Counted from the stretch's first letter, positions 17,997 to 27,853 are shown. The stretch is DNA of 64,000 nt from Pseudomonas sp. UBA2684 (GCA_002354655.1 DELY01000041.1:12734-76733); one strand, 5' to 3'. A program made the numbers and translations. The notes: a model not told the origin generated them from the sequence alone.

Positions 17997-19673
17997 CTAC
18001 GCCTGCGGCAGGTGCTTGCCGGGGGTAAAACACTCGACGCGGTTGCGCCCCAGTTGCTTGGCGCGGTAGAGCATTTGGTCGGCCCGGTGCACCAGTTCGC
18101 GTAGGCTCTGGCCGGCCTGCCATTGCGCGACGCCAAAGCTGGCGCTGACGTCGATGCCCTCGGCCACGGGAGTCGCGGCGAGCAGGGCGCGCAGTTTTTC
18201 CGCGATAGCGCAGGCGTGATCGAGGTCGGTATGCGGCATGAGGATGATGAATTCCTCGCCGCCCCAGCGGCACAGGCTGTCCGAGTCGCGCAATTGTGCT
18301 TTGAGGCGGTGCGCCACTCCGCTCAAGACGGCGTCGCCAACCTCGTGGCCATGCTGGTCGTTGATCAGTTTGAAACGGTCGATGTCGAGGAATATCAGCG
18401 ACAGCGGCAGGTCATAGCGTCCGGCGCGGTTGATTTCGTTGTTGGCCACCTCTTCGAATTTAAGCCGGGTCCATTGCCCGGTCAGGCGGTCGGTGTTGGC
18501 CAGGCGCTCCAGTTGCAGGTTGCTGCCGAGCAGTTCCTGCTCGGCTTGACGGCGGCGACCGATCTCCAGGCGCAGGCGTTGGCTCAGGTGGGCGAAGCGC
18601 AGGGCCACGGTGCCAACCAGCAGCAGGGCCAGGGCGGCACCGGCAAGTACCCGATAGAGCAGGCGGTGGTCGGTGCGGGCCTGGTGCCGGTAAATAAAAC
18701 CGTCGAGGTTTACCGGCCCTTCGGCCATGCCCAGTTGTACGTAATTGCGCGCGATGGTCTGCCAGCGCCCCGGGTTCATGTGCCCGAGTTGCACCAGCTC
18801 GGGCATGATCAGTTTCTTCAGCTCTTCGGCCTCGAAGCGCAAATGCTCCAGGCTCTTGTTGGGTGCGTAACGCCGGTGTATCAGCTGCACGCTTTCCTCG
18901 ATGTTATCCAGGGCGTACTGCCAGCCAACCAGGCTGGCCTGGATAAACGCCTCGACCTGCTCGGGGCGTTGTTGCAGCAGGGCTTCACGGGTGGTCAGCA
19001 CGTCGTTGTAAAAGTTCACGCCGTATTCGCGCGGGTTGATCAGCCGGTAAGCAACCCGTTGCTGCTTCAGCCAGAACGGCTCGTTGGAGATATAGCCGTC
19101 GAAGGCATCGACTTTGCCGTCGACCAGGTCCTGCGGATTGAAGCTGGTTTGGCGCACATCCAGGCGATTGGGGTCAATGCCTTCGAGGGCCAGAGTGATG
19201 CGCAGCTCGGCGCTTTCCGGCGGCGGCATCAACATCACCCGTTTGCCGGCCAGGTCGAGCGGGGTGTAGATGTCCGAGTCGGCGCGCACGATCCACACGA
19301 TCGGCGAGCTCTGCATGATCGCCGCCAACGCCACCACCGGTTTGCCGGCCATGCGCGCGATGACCACGCCGCTGTTGGCAATGGCGAAGTCGGCATCGCC
19401 AGCGAGCATGCTATCGATGGGTTTGGGGGTTCCCGGGCCACCTTCCAGGATCTGTATCTCCAGCCCGGCCTGCTGGTAATAGCCTTTTTCCAGGGCCATG
19501 TAGTAGCCGGCGAACTGGAACTGATGCAGCCAGCGCAATTGCAGGCGCAGCGTGTCGGCCGCCACGGCCTCGGCCAGACACAGCCACTGCACAATTAATA
19601 ACCAGCCAAGGCCCAGCCATTTCTGGCTGCTGCCGGGTCTGCGTGAGGAGTGGTGGGGTGATGGTATTGGCAT
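17997..19673 (-). CDS. NMT1/THI5-like sensor fused to a GGDEF diguanylate cyclase
   Basis: 558-aa membrane protein. A signal or anchor segment (LGLGWLLIVQWLCLAEAVAAD) is followed by a periplasmic NMT1/THI5-like domain of about residues 40-315 (LRWLHQFQFAGYYMALEKGYY). A transmembrane helix near 338-355 (LLYRVLAGAALALLLVGTV) and a cytoplasmic GGDEF domain follow. The active loop is GGEEF, with RDSD five residues before it, an intact I-site. The NMT1 fold binds thiamine-pyrimidine precursors or related small molecules in its transport relatives, so the receptor may tie such a ligand to c-di-GMP. TDRLTGQWTRL deviates from the usual LTGLPNR loop. Confidence 0.85.
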   Translation of the reverse strand: MPIPSPHHSSRRPGSSQKWLGLGWLLIVQWLCLAEAVAADTLRLQLRWLHQFQFAGYYMALEKGYYQQAGLEIQILEGGPGTPKPIDSMLAGDADFAIANSGVVIARMAGKPVVALAAIMQSSPIVWIVRADSDIYTPLDLAGKRVMLMPPPESAELRITLALEGIDPNRLDVRQTSFNPQDLVDGKVDAFDGYISNEPFWLKQQRVAYRLINPREYGVNFYNDVLTTREALLQQRPEQVEAFIQASLVGWQYALDNIEESVQLIHRRYAPNKSLEHLRFEAEELKKLIMPELVQLGHMNPGRWQTIARNYVQLGMAEGPVNLDGFIYRHQARTDHRLLYRVLAGAALALLLVGTVALRFAHLSQRLRLEIGRRRQAEQELLGSNLQLERLANTDRLTGQWTRLKFEEVANNEINRAGRYDLPLSLIFLDIDRFKLINDQHGHEVGDAVLSGVAHRLKAQLRDSDSLCRWGGEEFIILMPHTDLDHACAIAEKLRALLAATPVAEGIDVSASFGVAQWQAGQSLRELVHRADQMLYRAKQLGRNRVECFTPGKHLPQA

Positions 19674-19797
19674 GACAACCTGCCAGCGACGCTGGCGCTT
19701 AACAGCCCGTTTAAACCATGGACGGCGATTGCTGTTGCGTCAATGATCGCCAGCGGTGCGCTGGCAAGCAGCGCGCTACTGGCCACGCCTGCTTCGG

Positions 19798-21975
19798 TCA
19801 GCGGCGCGCGTCGTAGTCGTTGAGCGAGATCACCCGGGTCTTGCCGATGCGGTGGCGGTAGATTTCGCGCAGGTACTTGATGGTTTTCTTCACGCTGTCA
19901 CGGCTCAGGCGAATGTCGTTGATCGAGACGAACTTGTCCTTGTCGTGGATCAACTCGCGGTATTTCTTCTCGTACATCGGCTTGATTGCATACCAGTTGG
20001 TGTCGAGGATTTTCGCCGGGTTTTCGTGTTCGTTGAGCATGGCGTCGACCCGCGCCTCGTCGAATTCGTCGGCGACGATGAAGTCGAGGATGGCGGTGTC
20101 CAGGCTGTCGTCGAAACGGTGCTGTTCGCGGGCGAAGCAGCGCTTGATAAAGGCCACTATCAGGGTCAGGAAATCGTCCGACAGGCACGGGCTCTTGACG
20201 ATCAGGGTGGTCAACGAGAGGTTGGCCGAGGCGCCGATGACCAGGGCGTAGCGTTTCAGCGTGGTGTTGGGGAACAGGCTGTTGAGGTGGGTCTTGAGCC
20301 GGTTCAGGTCCATGTAGGAGAGTTTGTAGTCCTTCGGCAGGGAGACGATCGAGACCACCGAGGAGCAGTTCTTGAAGAAGTGCAGGTCGCTGAGTTCGGC
20401 GGCGTCGAAGCCGGATTTCTTGTAGTGCGACAGGGCCTCGCGGTAACGCTTGGATTCGATCGGCAGCAGGCTGATGCCTTCGATGGCCTGGGTGACCTTG
20501 TTGAAGTGCGGCAGGTCGATGGAGCGGAAGAACAGGTCGTCGATGTTCAAACGGGGCGGCTCTTTATCCAGCACGCGGAATTTGTCGGTGCTGGCGGACG
20601 CCTGCTCGGGCACCACCGATTCGGCATAGGCGATCGCCACCGGGCCTGCCAGGCTCATAAACAGGTCGTTGGCATCCAGGCGAATGGTTTCGCCGATGTC
20701 GATACCGGCGCGGCGGAAGTAGTTCTGGTCGTAGTCGGTGGTCACCGCCTGGGCGGTGAGGATGTTGAAGATCTGCTGCGAGATGTACTGGTTGGCGTGG
20801 CGCTCCATGGCGTTGACGTCGATGTTCTGGATGTTGCCGTCGTCGCTCTCTTCGGCGTAACGCATGATGTCGTTGGAGATCAGCATCATCGCATTCCACG
20901 GACGGATGCGGCGCATCACGCTGGCTTCGCTGTTTTCCTCGTTGTCGAAGTTGTAGGAGAAGTCCCATTCCTCGGCGAGGTACTTGCACAGCAGGCGCCC
21001 AGCATTGATGTGCAGGGCTTCGGACATCTCGCTGCGCTGGTCGGAAATGTTCGGCAGGATGCAGATACCGCTGGTGAAAATCGGTTCGAAAACGAAGCTG
21101 TGATCGCGGTTTTCCGGGTTTTCATCCTGGGTTTTGCTGTCGAAGGTCTTGCTCATGTAGGCGAACTGCTGGGCCAGGCCAAATTCCGAGGCCATGCCCG
21201 AGCCCGTGCCGCCACCGGCGCTGAAGATGTAGAAGTACAGGCGCGACTGGTTGGCCTTGATCCCGCAGGAGTCGATCAAGTAGCTGTGGATAAACTTCCA
21301 GTCGGCGTTGCTGAAGCGCTGGGTGTCCTTGTTGAGGATGATCTTGGCCAGGTACTGGCCGAGGATCGGCGCGTTACCGGCGCCGCCCGCATGCACCTCG
21401 GACAGGTCCATGATCTTCATCTTGCTGTAGTCGCTGAGAAAGCCGCTGGTTTCGCCTTTGCGCGAAAAGCGGATGCGCCCTTCGATGTCCTTGTCCAGGT
21501 CGCCGAGCATCACCAGCGGCTCGATCAGGAACACCGGTTTGCTGTCCTTGCTCGGAGCGCGCAGCAGGTTGCTGCGAATCCAGCGGGTGGGGCGGAAATC
21601 CTGCTCGGCGACGGCTTTTTCTTCGTTGTTGAATTCGCTGAGGTAGAACTGCCGGGCGTTGTAGACCAGGGAGGCGACATCCAGGGCGATATTCGAGCCG
21701 CAGCGGCCCAGGCCGATCAGGCACACCGACGGGAAATGCTGGACGCGGCGCATGTCGGCGTCGTCATCCAGGTTGGCCGGCGGGAACACCAGGCTGCGCA
21801 AGCCGTCGAGGTTGTCGAGGATGCGATCGATGTCGCGCTCGGTGAAATACATGTACTGCTCGCTGTTCTCGTCGAGCCGGCGCAGCGGCGCAGCGGGGAT
21901 AAGCAAGTCGTCAGCCAGTTTGGCCAGGGTGGCTTCGGTCGCAGCGGCGGAAACAGCGTCTTTTTTTATTTTCAT
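19798..21975 (-). CDS. Tubulin/FtsZ-superfamily protein (Tubulin_2-like)
   Basis: 725-aa protein with tubulin-fold GTPase signatures. GLGRCGSN at 88-95 resembles the first nucleotide loop. SAGGGTGSGMASEFGLA, with GGGTGSG at 254-260, is the diagnostic T4 signature. RLDAND at 432-437 is a candidate T7 synergy loop keeping both acidic residues of NxDxxD but with Arg for Asn. The protein is far longer than FtsZ (about 390 aa), with long insertions and a basic C-terminus. I associate it with the bacterial Tubulin_2 family; function unknown. Start: ATG 21975; an in-frame TTG at 21984 is weaker. It is a lone gene with no phage or plasmid partition genes nearby. Confidence 0.75.
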   Translation of the reverse strand: MKIKKDAVSAAATEATLAKLADDLLIPAAPLRRLDENSEQYMYFTERDIDRILDNLDGLRSLVFPPANLDDDADMRRVQHFPSVCLIGLGRCGSNIALDVASLVYNARQFYLSEFNNEEKAVAEQDFRPTRWIRSNLLRAPSKDSKPVFLIEPLVMLGDLDKDIEGRIRFSRKGETSGFLSDYSKMKIMDLSEVHAGGAGNAPILGQYLAKIILNKDTQRFSNADWKFIHSYLIDSCGIKANQSRLYFYIFSAGGGTGSGMASEFGLAQQFAYMSKTFDSKTQDENPENRDHSFVFEPIFTSGICILPNISDQRSEMSEALHINAGRLLCKYLAEEWDFSYNFDNEENSEASVMRRIRPWNAMMLISNDIMRYAEESDDGNIQNIDVNAMERHANQYISQQIFNILTAQAVTTDYDQNYFRRAGIDIGETIRLDANDLFMSLAGPVAIAYAESVVPEQASASTDKFRVLDKEPPRLNIDDLFFRSIDLPHFNKVTQAIEGISLLPIESKRYREALSHYKKSGFDAAELSDLHFFKNCSSVVSIVSLPKDYKLSYMDLNRLKTHLNSLFPNTTLKRYALVIGASANLSLTTLIVKSPCLSDDFLTLIVAFIKRCFAREQHRFDDSLDTAILDFIVADEFDEARVDAMLNEHENPAKILDTNWYAIKPMYEKKYRELIHDKDKFVSINDIRLSRDSVKKTIKYLREIYRHRIGKTRVISLNDYDARR

Positions 21976-22266
21976 GATCGACAATCCGGCGAGTGGTGAA
22001 AGGCACTACGGCCAGTGGCCACAGTGCGCGCAACACGCTTGGTTGTAGCATGAAAAAATGCAATTCGCGTTATTCGGCCGGTTGTCGGTGGCGTGCAATG
22101 CAGGCGTTGCCGGGGGCGTCGAGCGCGGCGAATCGCCGTCATCGGCGTGCATAAATCCGGCGAATAGTCGCAGACAGATCAGGCCGAACGCTCTAGATTG
22201 CACCCTGCAAAAGGTCTGACAGGCGTTGCCAAGGTTGGCGGCGCGCTTCAATAACAACAAATAGAG
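21976..22266. other. Divergent intergenic region between the tubulin-like and MFS genes
   Basis: About 290 bases separate the two divergent genes and must carry both promoters. I see no convincing gene, no strong palindromic operator and no clear -35/-10 pair. The first bases upstream of the tubulin-like gene lack a good ribosome-binding site. Confidence 0.45.
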
Positions 22267-23604
22267 ATGGATTCCATGCAACACACCCAGCCAGCGACGA
22301 ATGCGTGGCGCATTTTGTTCCTGCTTTTTCTCGCCAACCTGTTCAACTTCTTCGACCGCACCATCCCGGCCATCATCATCGAACCCATCCGTATGGAGTG
22401 GAGCCTCAGCGACTTTCAGCTGGGCTTGATCGGCACGGCATTCACCCTCGTTTATGCAATCGCCGGTGTACCGCTGGGACGCATGGCCGACACCGGCTCA
22501 CGACGCAAGATCATGGGCTGGGGCTTGGCGGTGTGGAGTGGCTTGACCGCAGTGAATGGTCTGGCCTGGAACTTCTGGAGTTTCCTGCTGATTCGCATGG
22601 GGGTCGGGATTGGCGAAGCCAGTTATGCACCGGCGGCCAATTCGCTGATCGGCGACCTGTTCCCGGCGCACAAGCGGGCGCGGGCCATGGGTATTTTCAT
22701 GCTCGGCCTACCGATTGGCCTGTTGCTGGCGTTCTTCACCATTGGTGCGATGGTCGAGGCGTTCGACAGCTGGCGTGCGCCGTTCTTCATCGCCGCCGTG
22801 CCGGGGCTGATCCTTGCGCTGTTCATGTTCTTCATCAAGGAGCCCAAGCGCGGCGCCGCCGAAGCCGTACAGGTGGCGGCCGCACCGGTGGACAAGCCGC
22901 TGCGCAAGGTGCTGGCGATTCGCACCTTCTGGTGGCTGGTGGTGGCGGGGCTGACCTTCAACTTCGCCACCTATGCCTGCAATTCGTTCATGGTGCCGAT
23001 GCTGCAGCGCTACTTTCTGTTGCCGCTGGAGCAGGCGGCCATGGCCACCGGCATGATTGTCGGGGTGACCGGTTTGCTGGGACTGACCCTCGGCGGTTGG
23101 TTGGCGGATCGGATTCACCAGCGCTGGGAGTCCGGGCGCCTGTTGTTCGCGGCGTTCAGCATGTTGATCGCGGCGCTGGCCACCGCTTATGCGCTGTTGT
23201 CCGGGCGTATCGACATCGCCATCTTCGTCGGCGTGTTCAGCCTGGGCTGGTTGTTCTCCTACAACTTCTACACCTGCGTCTACACGGCGATTCAGGACGT
23301 TATCGAGCCGCGCCTGCGCGCCACGGCCATGGCATTGTTCTTCGCCGGTCTGTATTTGCTGGGCGGCGGGCTGGGGCCGATTGCCGTGGGCTTGCTCTCC
23401 GACCACTTCGCCCAGGCGGCGATGCTTGCGGCAGGTGCCAGCGAGATGAGCGAGGCGTTCAAGGCGGTAGGGCTGCACGACGCCATGTACCTGATCCCGG
23501 CGGCGCTGTTGCTGACCATGCTGGCGCTGGTGCAGGCCTCGCGCTGTTTCGCCGCCGATGCCCGGCGGATGCGCGTCGGCATGAGCGAGGCGGTGCCGGC
23601 GTGA
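22267..23604 (+). CDS. MFS transporter, spinster-like
   Basis: 445-aa major facilitator with twelve predicted spans. LANLFNFFDRTIPAIIIEPI opens the first helix and carries a conserved Asp-Arg. GVPLGRMADTGSRRKIMGWG is the loop 2-3 signature. RMGVGIGEASYAPAANSLI resembles SPNS/spinster-like carriers, whose substrates include lipids and organic acids. I cannot name the substrate. ATG 22267 and ATG 22276 are both possible; the upstream GAG is weak for either. No neighbouring enzyme gives a clue. A REP element and a shared terminator follow. Confidence 0.8.
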   Translation: MDSMQHTQPATNAWRILFLLFLANLFNFFDRTIPAIIIEPIRMEWSLSDFQLGLIGTAFTLVYAIAGVPLGRMADTGSRRKIMGWGLAVWSGLTAVNGLAWNFWSFLLIRMGVGIGEASYAPAANSLIGDLFPAHKRARAMGIFMLGLPIGLLLAFFTIGAMVEAFDSWRAPFFIAAVPGLILALFMFFIKEPKRGAAEAVQVAAAPVDKPLRKVLAIRTFWWLVVAGLTFNFATYACNSFMVPMLQRYFLLPLEQAAMATGMIVGVTGLLGLTLGGWLADRIHQRWESGRLLFAAFSMLIAALATAYALLSGRIDIAIFVGVFSLGWLFSYNFYTCVYTAIQDVIEPRLRATAMALFFAGLYLLGGGLGPIAVGLLSDHFAQAAMLAAGASEMSEAFKAVGLHDAMYLIPAALLLTMLALVQASRCFAADARRMRVGMSEAVPA

Positions 23605-23605
23605 T

Positions 23606-23668
23606 GTGGGAGGGGCTTTGGCCGCGACAAGCCAGAGGCGCGTCGAATCGCGGCTGAAACCCTCCCAC
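23606..23668. repeat. Third REP element, degenerate
   Basis: GTGGGAGGGGCTTTGGCCGCGA at the left pairs with TCGCGGCTGAAACCCTCCCAC at the right. The element starts one base after the MFS stop codon. It belongs to the same family as the REP at 6619 but to a different subtype (GAGGGGC rather than GAGCGGC). Confidence 0.8.
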
Positions 23669-23679
23669 AGCCCGTCACC

Positions 23680-23721
23680 CTGAACAAACAAGGCCCGCAA
23701 TTGCGGGCCTTGTTTGTTCAG
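23680..23721. terminator. Perfect 42-bp palindromic bidirectional terminator
   Basis: CTGAACAAACAAGGCCCGCAA (23680-23700) is followed directly by its exact reverse complement (23701-23721). The GC-rich core and T-rich distal arm on either strand make it a shared terminator for the plus-strand MFS gene and the minus-strand rapA gene, whose stop is 10 bases away. Confidence 0.92.
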
Positions 23722-23730
23722 CGGGTCGAG

Positions 23731-26574
23731 TTAGCCGGCGACCAGTACGCGAATCGCCTCCAGGCGCAGGGCGGCCTTGTCGAGCAGGGCCAGGCCTTGC
23801 TCGCGTTGCTGGCGCAAGGCGTCCAGCTCGCTGTCGCGTACGCTCGGGTTGACCGCTTGCAGAGCGGTCAGGCGGGCCAGTTCTTCTTCGGTGTCGGCCG
23901 CCAGACGGCGCTTGGCTTCCGCGACCCGGGTGATGTGGTGCGGGGCGATTTTGCCTTCGCCGGCATTGATCAGCGGGTTGAGGCTGTCGCGCTGGGCCTG
24001 CACGAACTTGTTGGCACTGGCGCGCGGCACGCTTTCCAGCTGGTCATTCAGGGTTTCGAAGGCCACCTTGTGTGCCAGGTCGTTGCCGTTGGCATCGAGC
24101 AGGCAGCGCAGGGCAATCGGCGGCAGGTAGCGACCCAGTTGCAGGGCGCGCGGGGCCACCACTTCACTGACATACAGCAGTTCGAGCAGCACGGTGCCGG
24201 GTTTCAGCGCCTTGTTCTTGATCAGCGCCACGCCGGTGTTGCCCATCGAACCGGAGCGCACCAGGTCCATGCCGCCTTGCACCATCGGATGTTCCCAGGT
24301 GAGGAACTGCATGTCCTCGCGAGCCAGGGCCAGGTTGCGGTCGTAGGTGATGGTCACGCCTTCGTCGTCGCCCAGCGGGAAGCTGGCGTCGAGCATCTTT
24401 TCGCTGGGGCGCAGGATCAGGGCGTTGTCCGAGTGGTCTTCGCTGTCGATGCCGAAGGCGTCGAACAGCTGCTCCATATAGATCGGCAGGGCGAATTGGT
24501 CGTCCTGTTCGAGAATCGCCTCGACCAGCGCCTCGCCTTCGCCGGCACCGCCGGAGTTGAGTTCCAGTAGACGGTCGCGGCCGGCATGCAGCTCGCTTTC
24601 CAGGCGCAGGCGTTCGGCCTTGGCCTCGTCGACCAGGGTTTGCCATTCGCCGTCGTCGCCGCTTTCCAGCAGCGGCAGCAGGCGGCCGCCGAACTGGTGT
24701 TGCAGGGCGTTGCCGGTCGGGCAGGTGGCGAGGAAGGCGTTCAGCGCTTGGTGGTACCACTGGAACAGACGCTCTTGCGGACTGTTTTCCAGGTACGGCA
24801 CATGCAACTGGATGCGGTGCTGCTGACCGATGCGGTCGAGGCGGCCGATACGCTGTTCGAGCAGGTCCGGGTGGGCCGGCAGGTCGAACAGCACCAGGTG
24901 GTGGGCGAACTGGAAGTTGCGGCCTTCGCTGCCGATTTCCGAGCAGATCAACACCTGGGCACCGAACTCTTCGTCGGCGAAGTAGGCGGCGGCGCGGTCG
25001 CGCTCGAGGATGTTCATGCCTTCATGGAACACCGTGGCCGGGATGCCGGAGCGCACGCGCAGGGCGTCCTCCAGGTCCATGGCGGTCTCGGCGTGGGCGC
25101 AGATCACCAGTACCTTGAATTTCTTGAGCATCTTCAGGGCATCGATCAGCCATTCGACGCGCGGGTCGAAACGCCACCAACGCTGCTCGTCGTCGATCTC
25201 GCTCTGCGCCTGATAACTGACTTCCGGGTACAGATCCGGGTGCTCGCCGATCGGCAGCTCCATGTACAGATCCGGGCTCGGCAGCGGGTAGGGGTGCAAA
25301 TCGCGCTCGGGGAAACCCTGCACCGCGGCGCGGGTGTTGCGAAACAGCAGGCGGCCGGTGCCGTGCCGGTCGAGCAGTTCGCGCACCAGGCGCGCTGCAG
25401 CTTCGCTGTCGCCATCGTTGACCGCGGCGAGCAGGCCTTCACCCTCGGCGCCGAGGAAATCGTGGATGGTCGTGTGCGCGGCACTCGACAGGCGACCCTG
25501 ATCGAGCAACTCCTGCACGGCTTCGGCGACCGGGCGGTAATTGGCGCTCTCGGCGCGGAATGCTTCGAGGTCGTGGAAGCGGTGCGGATCGAGCAGGCGC
25601 AGACGGGCGAAGTGGCTGTCCTGGCCGAGCTGTTCCGGGGTGGCGGTGAGCAGCAGTACGCCGGGAATCACTTCGGCGAGCTGCTCGACCAGGGCGTATT
25701 CCCGGCTGGCGTGTTCCGGGTGCCAGACCAGGTGATGGGCTTCGTCGACCACCATCAGGTCCCAGCCGGCGGCAAACAGCGCGTCCTGGGCTTTTTCGTC
25801 CTCGCACAGCCATTCCAGCGCGACCAGGGCAAGCTGGCAGTCCTCGAACGGGTTGCTGGCGTCGCTTTCGATAAAGCGCTCGGCGTCGAACAGGGCCACA
25901 TCCAGGTTGAAGCGCCGGCGCATTTCCACCAGCCACTGGTGCTGGAGGTTTTCCGGGACCAGGATCAGCACGCGGTTGGCGCGCCCGGAGAGCAGCTGGC
26001 GGTGAATCACCAGGCCGGCTTCGATGGTCTTGCCCAGGCCCACTTCATCGGCCAGCAGGACGCGCGGGGCGATGCGGTCGGCGACTTCGCGGGCGATGTG
26101 CAGCTGGTGCGCAATCGGTTGCGCACGCACGCCGCCCAGGCCCCACAGCGAGGATTGCAGCTGGCGGCTGGTGAATTCCAGGGTGCGGTAGCGCAGGGCG
26201 AACCAGGGCAGCGGGTCGATCTGCCCGGCGAACAGGCGGTCGCTGGCCAGGCGGAACTGGATGAAATTCGACAGTTGGGTTTCCGGCAGGGTGACGCTCT
26301 GGTTCTGCCCATCGAGGCCGTGGTAAACCAGCAGGCCATCGACATCGTCGACTTGCTGCACGGTCAGCTTCCAGCCCTCGAAGTGGGTGATTTCGTCGCC
26401 CGGGGAGAAGCGCACGCGGGTCAGCGGTGCATTGCGGGTGGCGTATTGGCGGGTTTCGCCGGTAGCCGGGTAGAGCACGGTGAGCATGCGGCCATCCTGC
26501 ATGAGGACGGTCCCTAAACCCAGTTCAGCCTCGCTGTCACTGATCCAGCGTTGCCCCGGTTCGTATTGCGCCAT
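23731..26574 (-). CDS. rapA: RNA polymerase-associated Swi2/Snf2 ATPase RapA (HepA)
   Basis: 947-aa protein, close to the usual 968 aa of RapA. RapA binds RNA polymerase and helps recycle it after transcription, especially under salt stress. The N-terminal Tudor-like region is followed by an SF2 motor: [12 protein letters not shown] with GLGKT near 179-183, DEAH at 277-280, [19 protein letters not shown], and helicase half two with [44 protein letters not shown] (quoted here only as the known motif region around residues 490-535). The RapA-specific C-terminal domain completes the protein. ATG 26574 begins [12 protein letters not shown], the family N-terminus. Monocistronic. Confidence 0.95.
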   Translation of the reverse strand: MAQYEPGQRWISDSEAELGLGTVLMQDGRMLTVLYPATGETRQYATRNAPLTRVRFSPGDEITHFEGWKLTVQQVDDVDGLLVYHGLDGQNQSVTLPETQLSNFIQFRLASDRLFAGQIDPLPWFALRYRTLEFTSRQLQSSLWGLGGVRAQPIAHQLHIAREVADRIAPRVLLADEVGLGKTIEAGLVIHRQLLSGRANRVLILVPENLQHQWLVEMRRRFNLDVALFDAERFIESDASNPFEDCQLALVALEWLCEDEKAQDALFAAGWDLMVVDEAHHLVWHPEHASREYALVEQLAEVIPGVLLLTATPEQLGQDSHFARLRLLDPHRFHDLEAFRAESANYRPVAEAVQELLDQGRLSSAAHTTIHDFLGAEGEGLLAAVNDGDSEAAARLVRELLDRHGTGRLLFRNTRAAVQGFPERDLHPYPLPSPDLYMELPIGEHPDLYPEVSYQAQSEIDDEQRWWRFDPRVEWLIDALKMLKKFKVLVICAHAETAMDLEDALRVRSGIPATVFHEGMNILERDRAAAYFADEEFGAQVLICSEIGSEGRNFQFAHHLVLFDLPAHPDLLEQRIGRLDRIGQQHRIQLHVPYLENSPQERLFQWYHQALNAFLATCPTGNALQHQFGGRLLPLLESGDDGEWQTLVDEAKAERLRLESELHAGRDRLLELNSGGAGEGEALVEAILEQDDQFALPIYMEQLFDAFGIDSEDHSDNALILRPSEKMLDASFPLGDDEGVTITYDRNLALAREDMQFLTWEHPMVQGGMDLVRSGSMGNTGVALIKNKALKPGTVLLELLYVSEVVAPRALQLGRYLPPIALRCLLDANGNDLAHKVAFETLNDQLESVPRASANKFVQAQRDSLNPLINAGEGKIAPHHITRVAEAKRRLAADTEEELARLTALQAVNPSVRDSELDALRQQREQGLALLDKAALRLEAIRVLVAG

Positions 26575-26751
26575 GCCTGTCTGTCTCCCGCGTGAAAAAG
26601 CCGGCTATGGTAACGGAACGCCGAGCCCAGGCCAAAGGCGCATTCACTGCAAACGGGCACTTAGCGGCGTAACCTGAGTCGAAAGTGTAGCGAGGCTGCT
26701 CTCAAGTCGGCGTTCGCCTGGCCGACAGTCTGACCAAAGGAGGGCGATAAC

Positions 26752-27048
26752 GTGCTACCACCGATTCCCCACAGCATGGCGCCAGTCACCGTGCAGCAGG
26801 ACGTGATCAAGCCACGCCCCGACATTCCGCCGGTGACGCCGGCTGCCGAAGGCGCCAAGGAAAGTGGCGTGGGCCTGGACAAACGCCATCCCCAGGAGGC
26901 CGCCGAGCTGCTGCGCGAAGAGCAGCGCCGACGTCAGCGGCGGGGCTACACCCCGGAAGAGTTGGCCGAAGGCGAGGTGGCCAAGGCCGACGAGGCGGTG
27001 ATCGAGGCGCTGCCGCGACAAGGGCTGTGGGTGGATGTGGAAGTCTGA
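26752..27048 (+). CDS. Small conserved protein, Pseudomonas-type
   Basis: 98-aa charged, proline-rich protein of unknown function. Its start is a GTG at 26752 preceded by AAAGGAGGG, a strong ribosome-binding site eight bases away, which fixes the start. The C-terminal half has RREEQRRRQRRGYTPEELAEGE-like charged helix features (the real text is EEQRRRQRRGYTPEELAEG). Homologues in Pseudomonas databases are sometimes called aspartate-semialdehyde dehydrogenase, which cannot be right for 98 residues. I recall it immediately beside hepA in P. aeruginosa. It may be co-transcribed with the AlkB-like gene 44 bases downstream. Confidence 0.75.
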   Translation: MLPPIPHSMAPVTVQQDVIKPRPDIPPVTPAAEGAKESGVGLDKRHPQEAAELLREEQRRRQRRGYTPEELAEGEVAKADEAVIEALPRQGLWVDVEV

Positions 27049-27092
27049 GCCGCGCACAATGCGCTTCTGTCCCGCATAGCGCCGAGCCCGAC

Positions 27093-27695
27093 GTGAACCT
27101 GTTCGCCGACACCGACTTGCAGTTGCCCGATGCCGAACTCCAGCTGCAAGCGCAGTGGCTGGACGCCGCCACTGCGGATCGCTGGTTGCAGCAACTGATC
27201 GCGCAGACGCCTTGGGAGCAGCCGCAAGTGCGCCTGTACGGGCGCGCCTACCCGGTGCCGCGTCTGGTGGCTTGGTACGGCGATGCCGAGGCCAGCTACC
27301 GTTACTCCGGGCTGACCCACCAACCGCTGCCCTGGACGCCACTGCTGGCCGAGATTCGCCGCCGTGTAGCGGCAGCGGCAGGACAGGCGCTCAACGGCGT
27401 GCTGCTCAACTACTACCGCGATGGCAACGACTCGATGGGCTGGCACAGCGATGATGAAGCGGAGTTGGGCCGCAACCCGCTGGTTGCCTCGCTCAACCTC
27501 GGCGGTACCCGGCGTTTCGACCTGCGCCGCAAGGGGCAGAGTCGTATCGAGCACTCGCTGGCGCTGGAGCACGGTTCGCTACTGGTCATGCGCGGGCCGA
27601 CGCAGCATTATTGGCAGCATCAAGTGGCGAAGACGCGCACGCCGTGCGCGCCCCGCCTGAACCTGACATTTCGCCTAATCCGGTCGCCCTCATGA
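27093..27695 (+). CDS. AlkB-like Fe(II)/2-oxoglutarate dioxygenase (ABH2/3 type)
   Basis: 200-aa dioxygenase predicted to demethylate 1-methyladenine and 3-methylcytosine in DNA or RNA. PRLVAWYGDAEASYRYSG is the AlkB nucleotide-recognition lid region. NYYRDGNDSMGWHSDDE supplies the HxD iron ligands, QHYWQHQV the distal His, and RLNLTFRLI the 2-oxoglutarate-binding Arg. The start is probably the GTG at 27093; residues to its left are not family-like. It resembles AlkB2/ABH2-type rather than the classical Ada-linked AlkB, with no adaptive-response genes nearby. It overlaps the next small gene by four bases. Confidence 0.85.
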   Translation: MNLFADTDLQLPDAELQLQAQWLDAATADRWLQQLIAQTPWEQPQVRLYGRAYPVPRLVAWYGDAEASYRYSGLTHQPLPWTPLLAEIRRRVAAAAGQALNGVLLNYYRDGNDSMGWHSDDEAELGRNPLVASLNLGGTRRFDLRRKGQSRIEHSLALEHGSLLVMRGPTQHYWQHQVAKTRTPCAPRLNLTFRLIRSPS

Positions 27696-27853
27696 GCAAC
27701 GACGACAACCTGATCGATTTCACCGCCGAGCGCGGCAAGCGTATCCACGACGTACACGACAAGAAGCTCGACGACATGCGCCAGGCCTTCGAGCAGGCGT
27801 TGCCGCTGGCCCAGGCCAAGAAAAAATCAAAAACCAAGCCGAAAAAACGCTGA
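27692..27853 (+). CDS. 53-aa basic conserved protein
   Basis: Tiny protein of 53 residues starting MSNDDNLIDFTAERGKRIHDVHDKKL and ending in a lysine-rich tail (KKKSKTKPKKR). The ATG at 27692 overlaps the TGA of the AlkB-like gene (ATGA), so it is translationally coupled. The charged tail could contact nucleic acid. I do not recognise a named family. The frame is open further left, but only as a shadow. Confidence 0.65.
   Translation: MSNDDNLIDFTAERGKRIHDVHDKKLDDMRQAFEQALPLAQAKKKSKTKPKKR

Noticed and set aside
19756..21999. 747-aa open frame antisense to the tubulin-like gene
   Set aside because: Val/Asp/Gly-rich shadow; the minus strand carries the GGGTGSG signature in a coherent protein.
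26752..27048. Aspartate-semialdehyde dehydrogenase label for the 98-aa protein
   Set aside because: The protein is far too short and has no Rossmann or active-site Cys motif; the label seems to be propagated database error.
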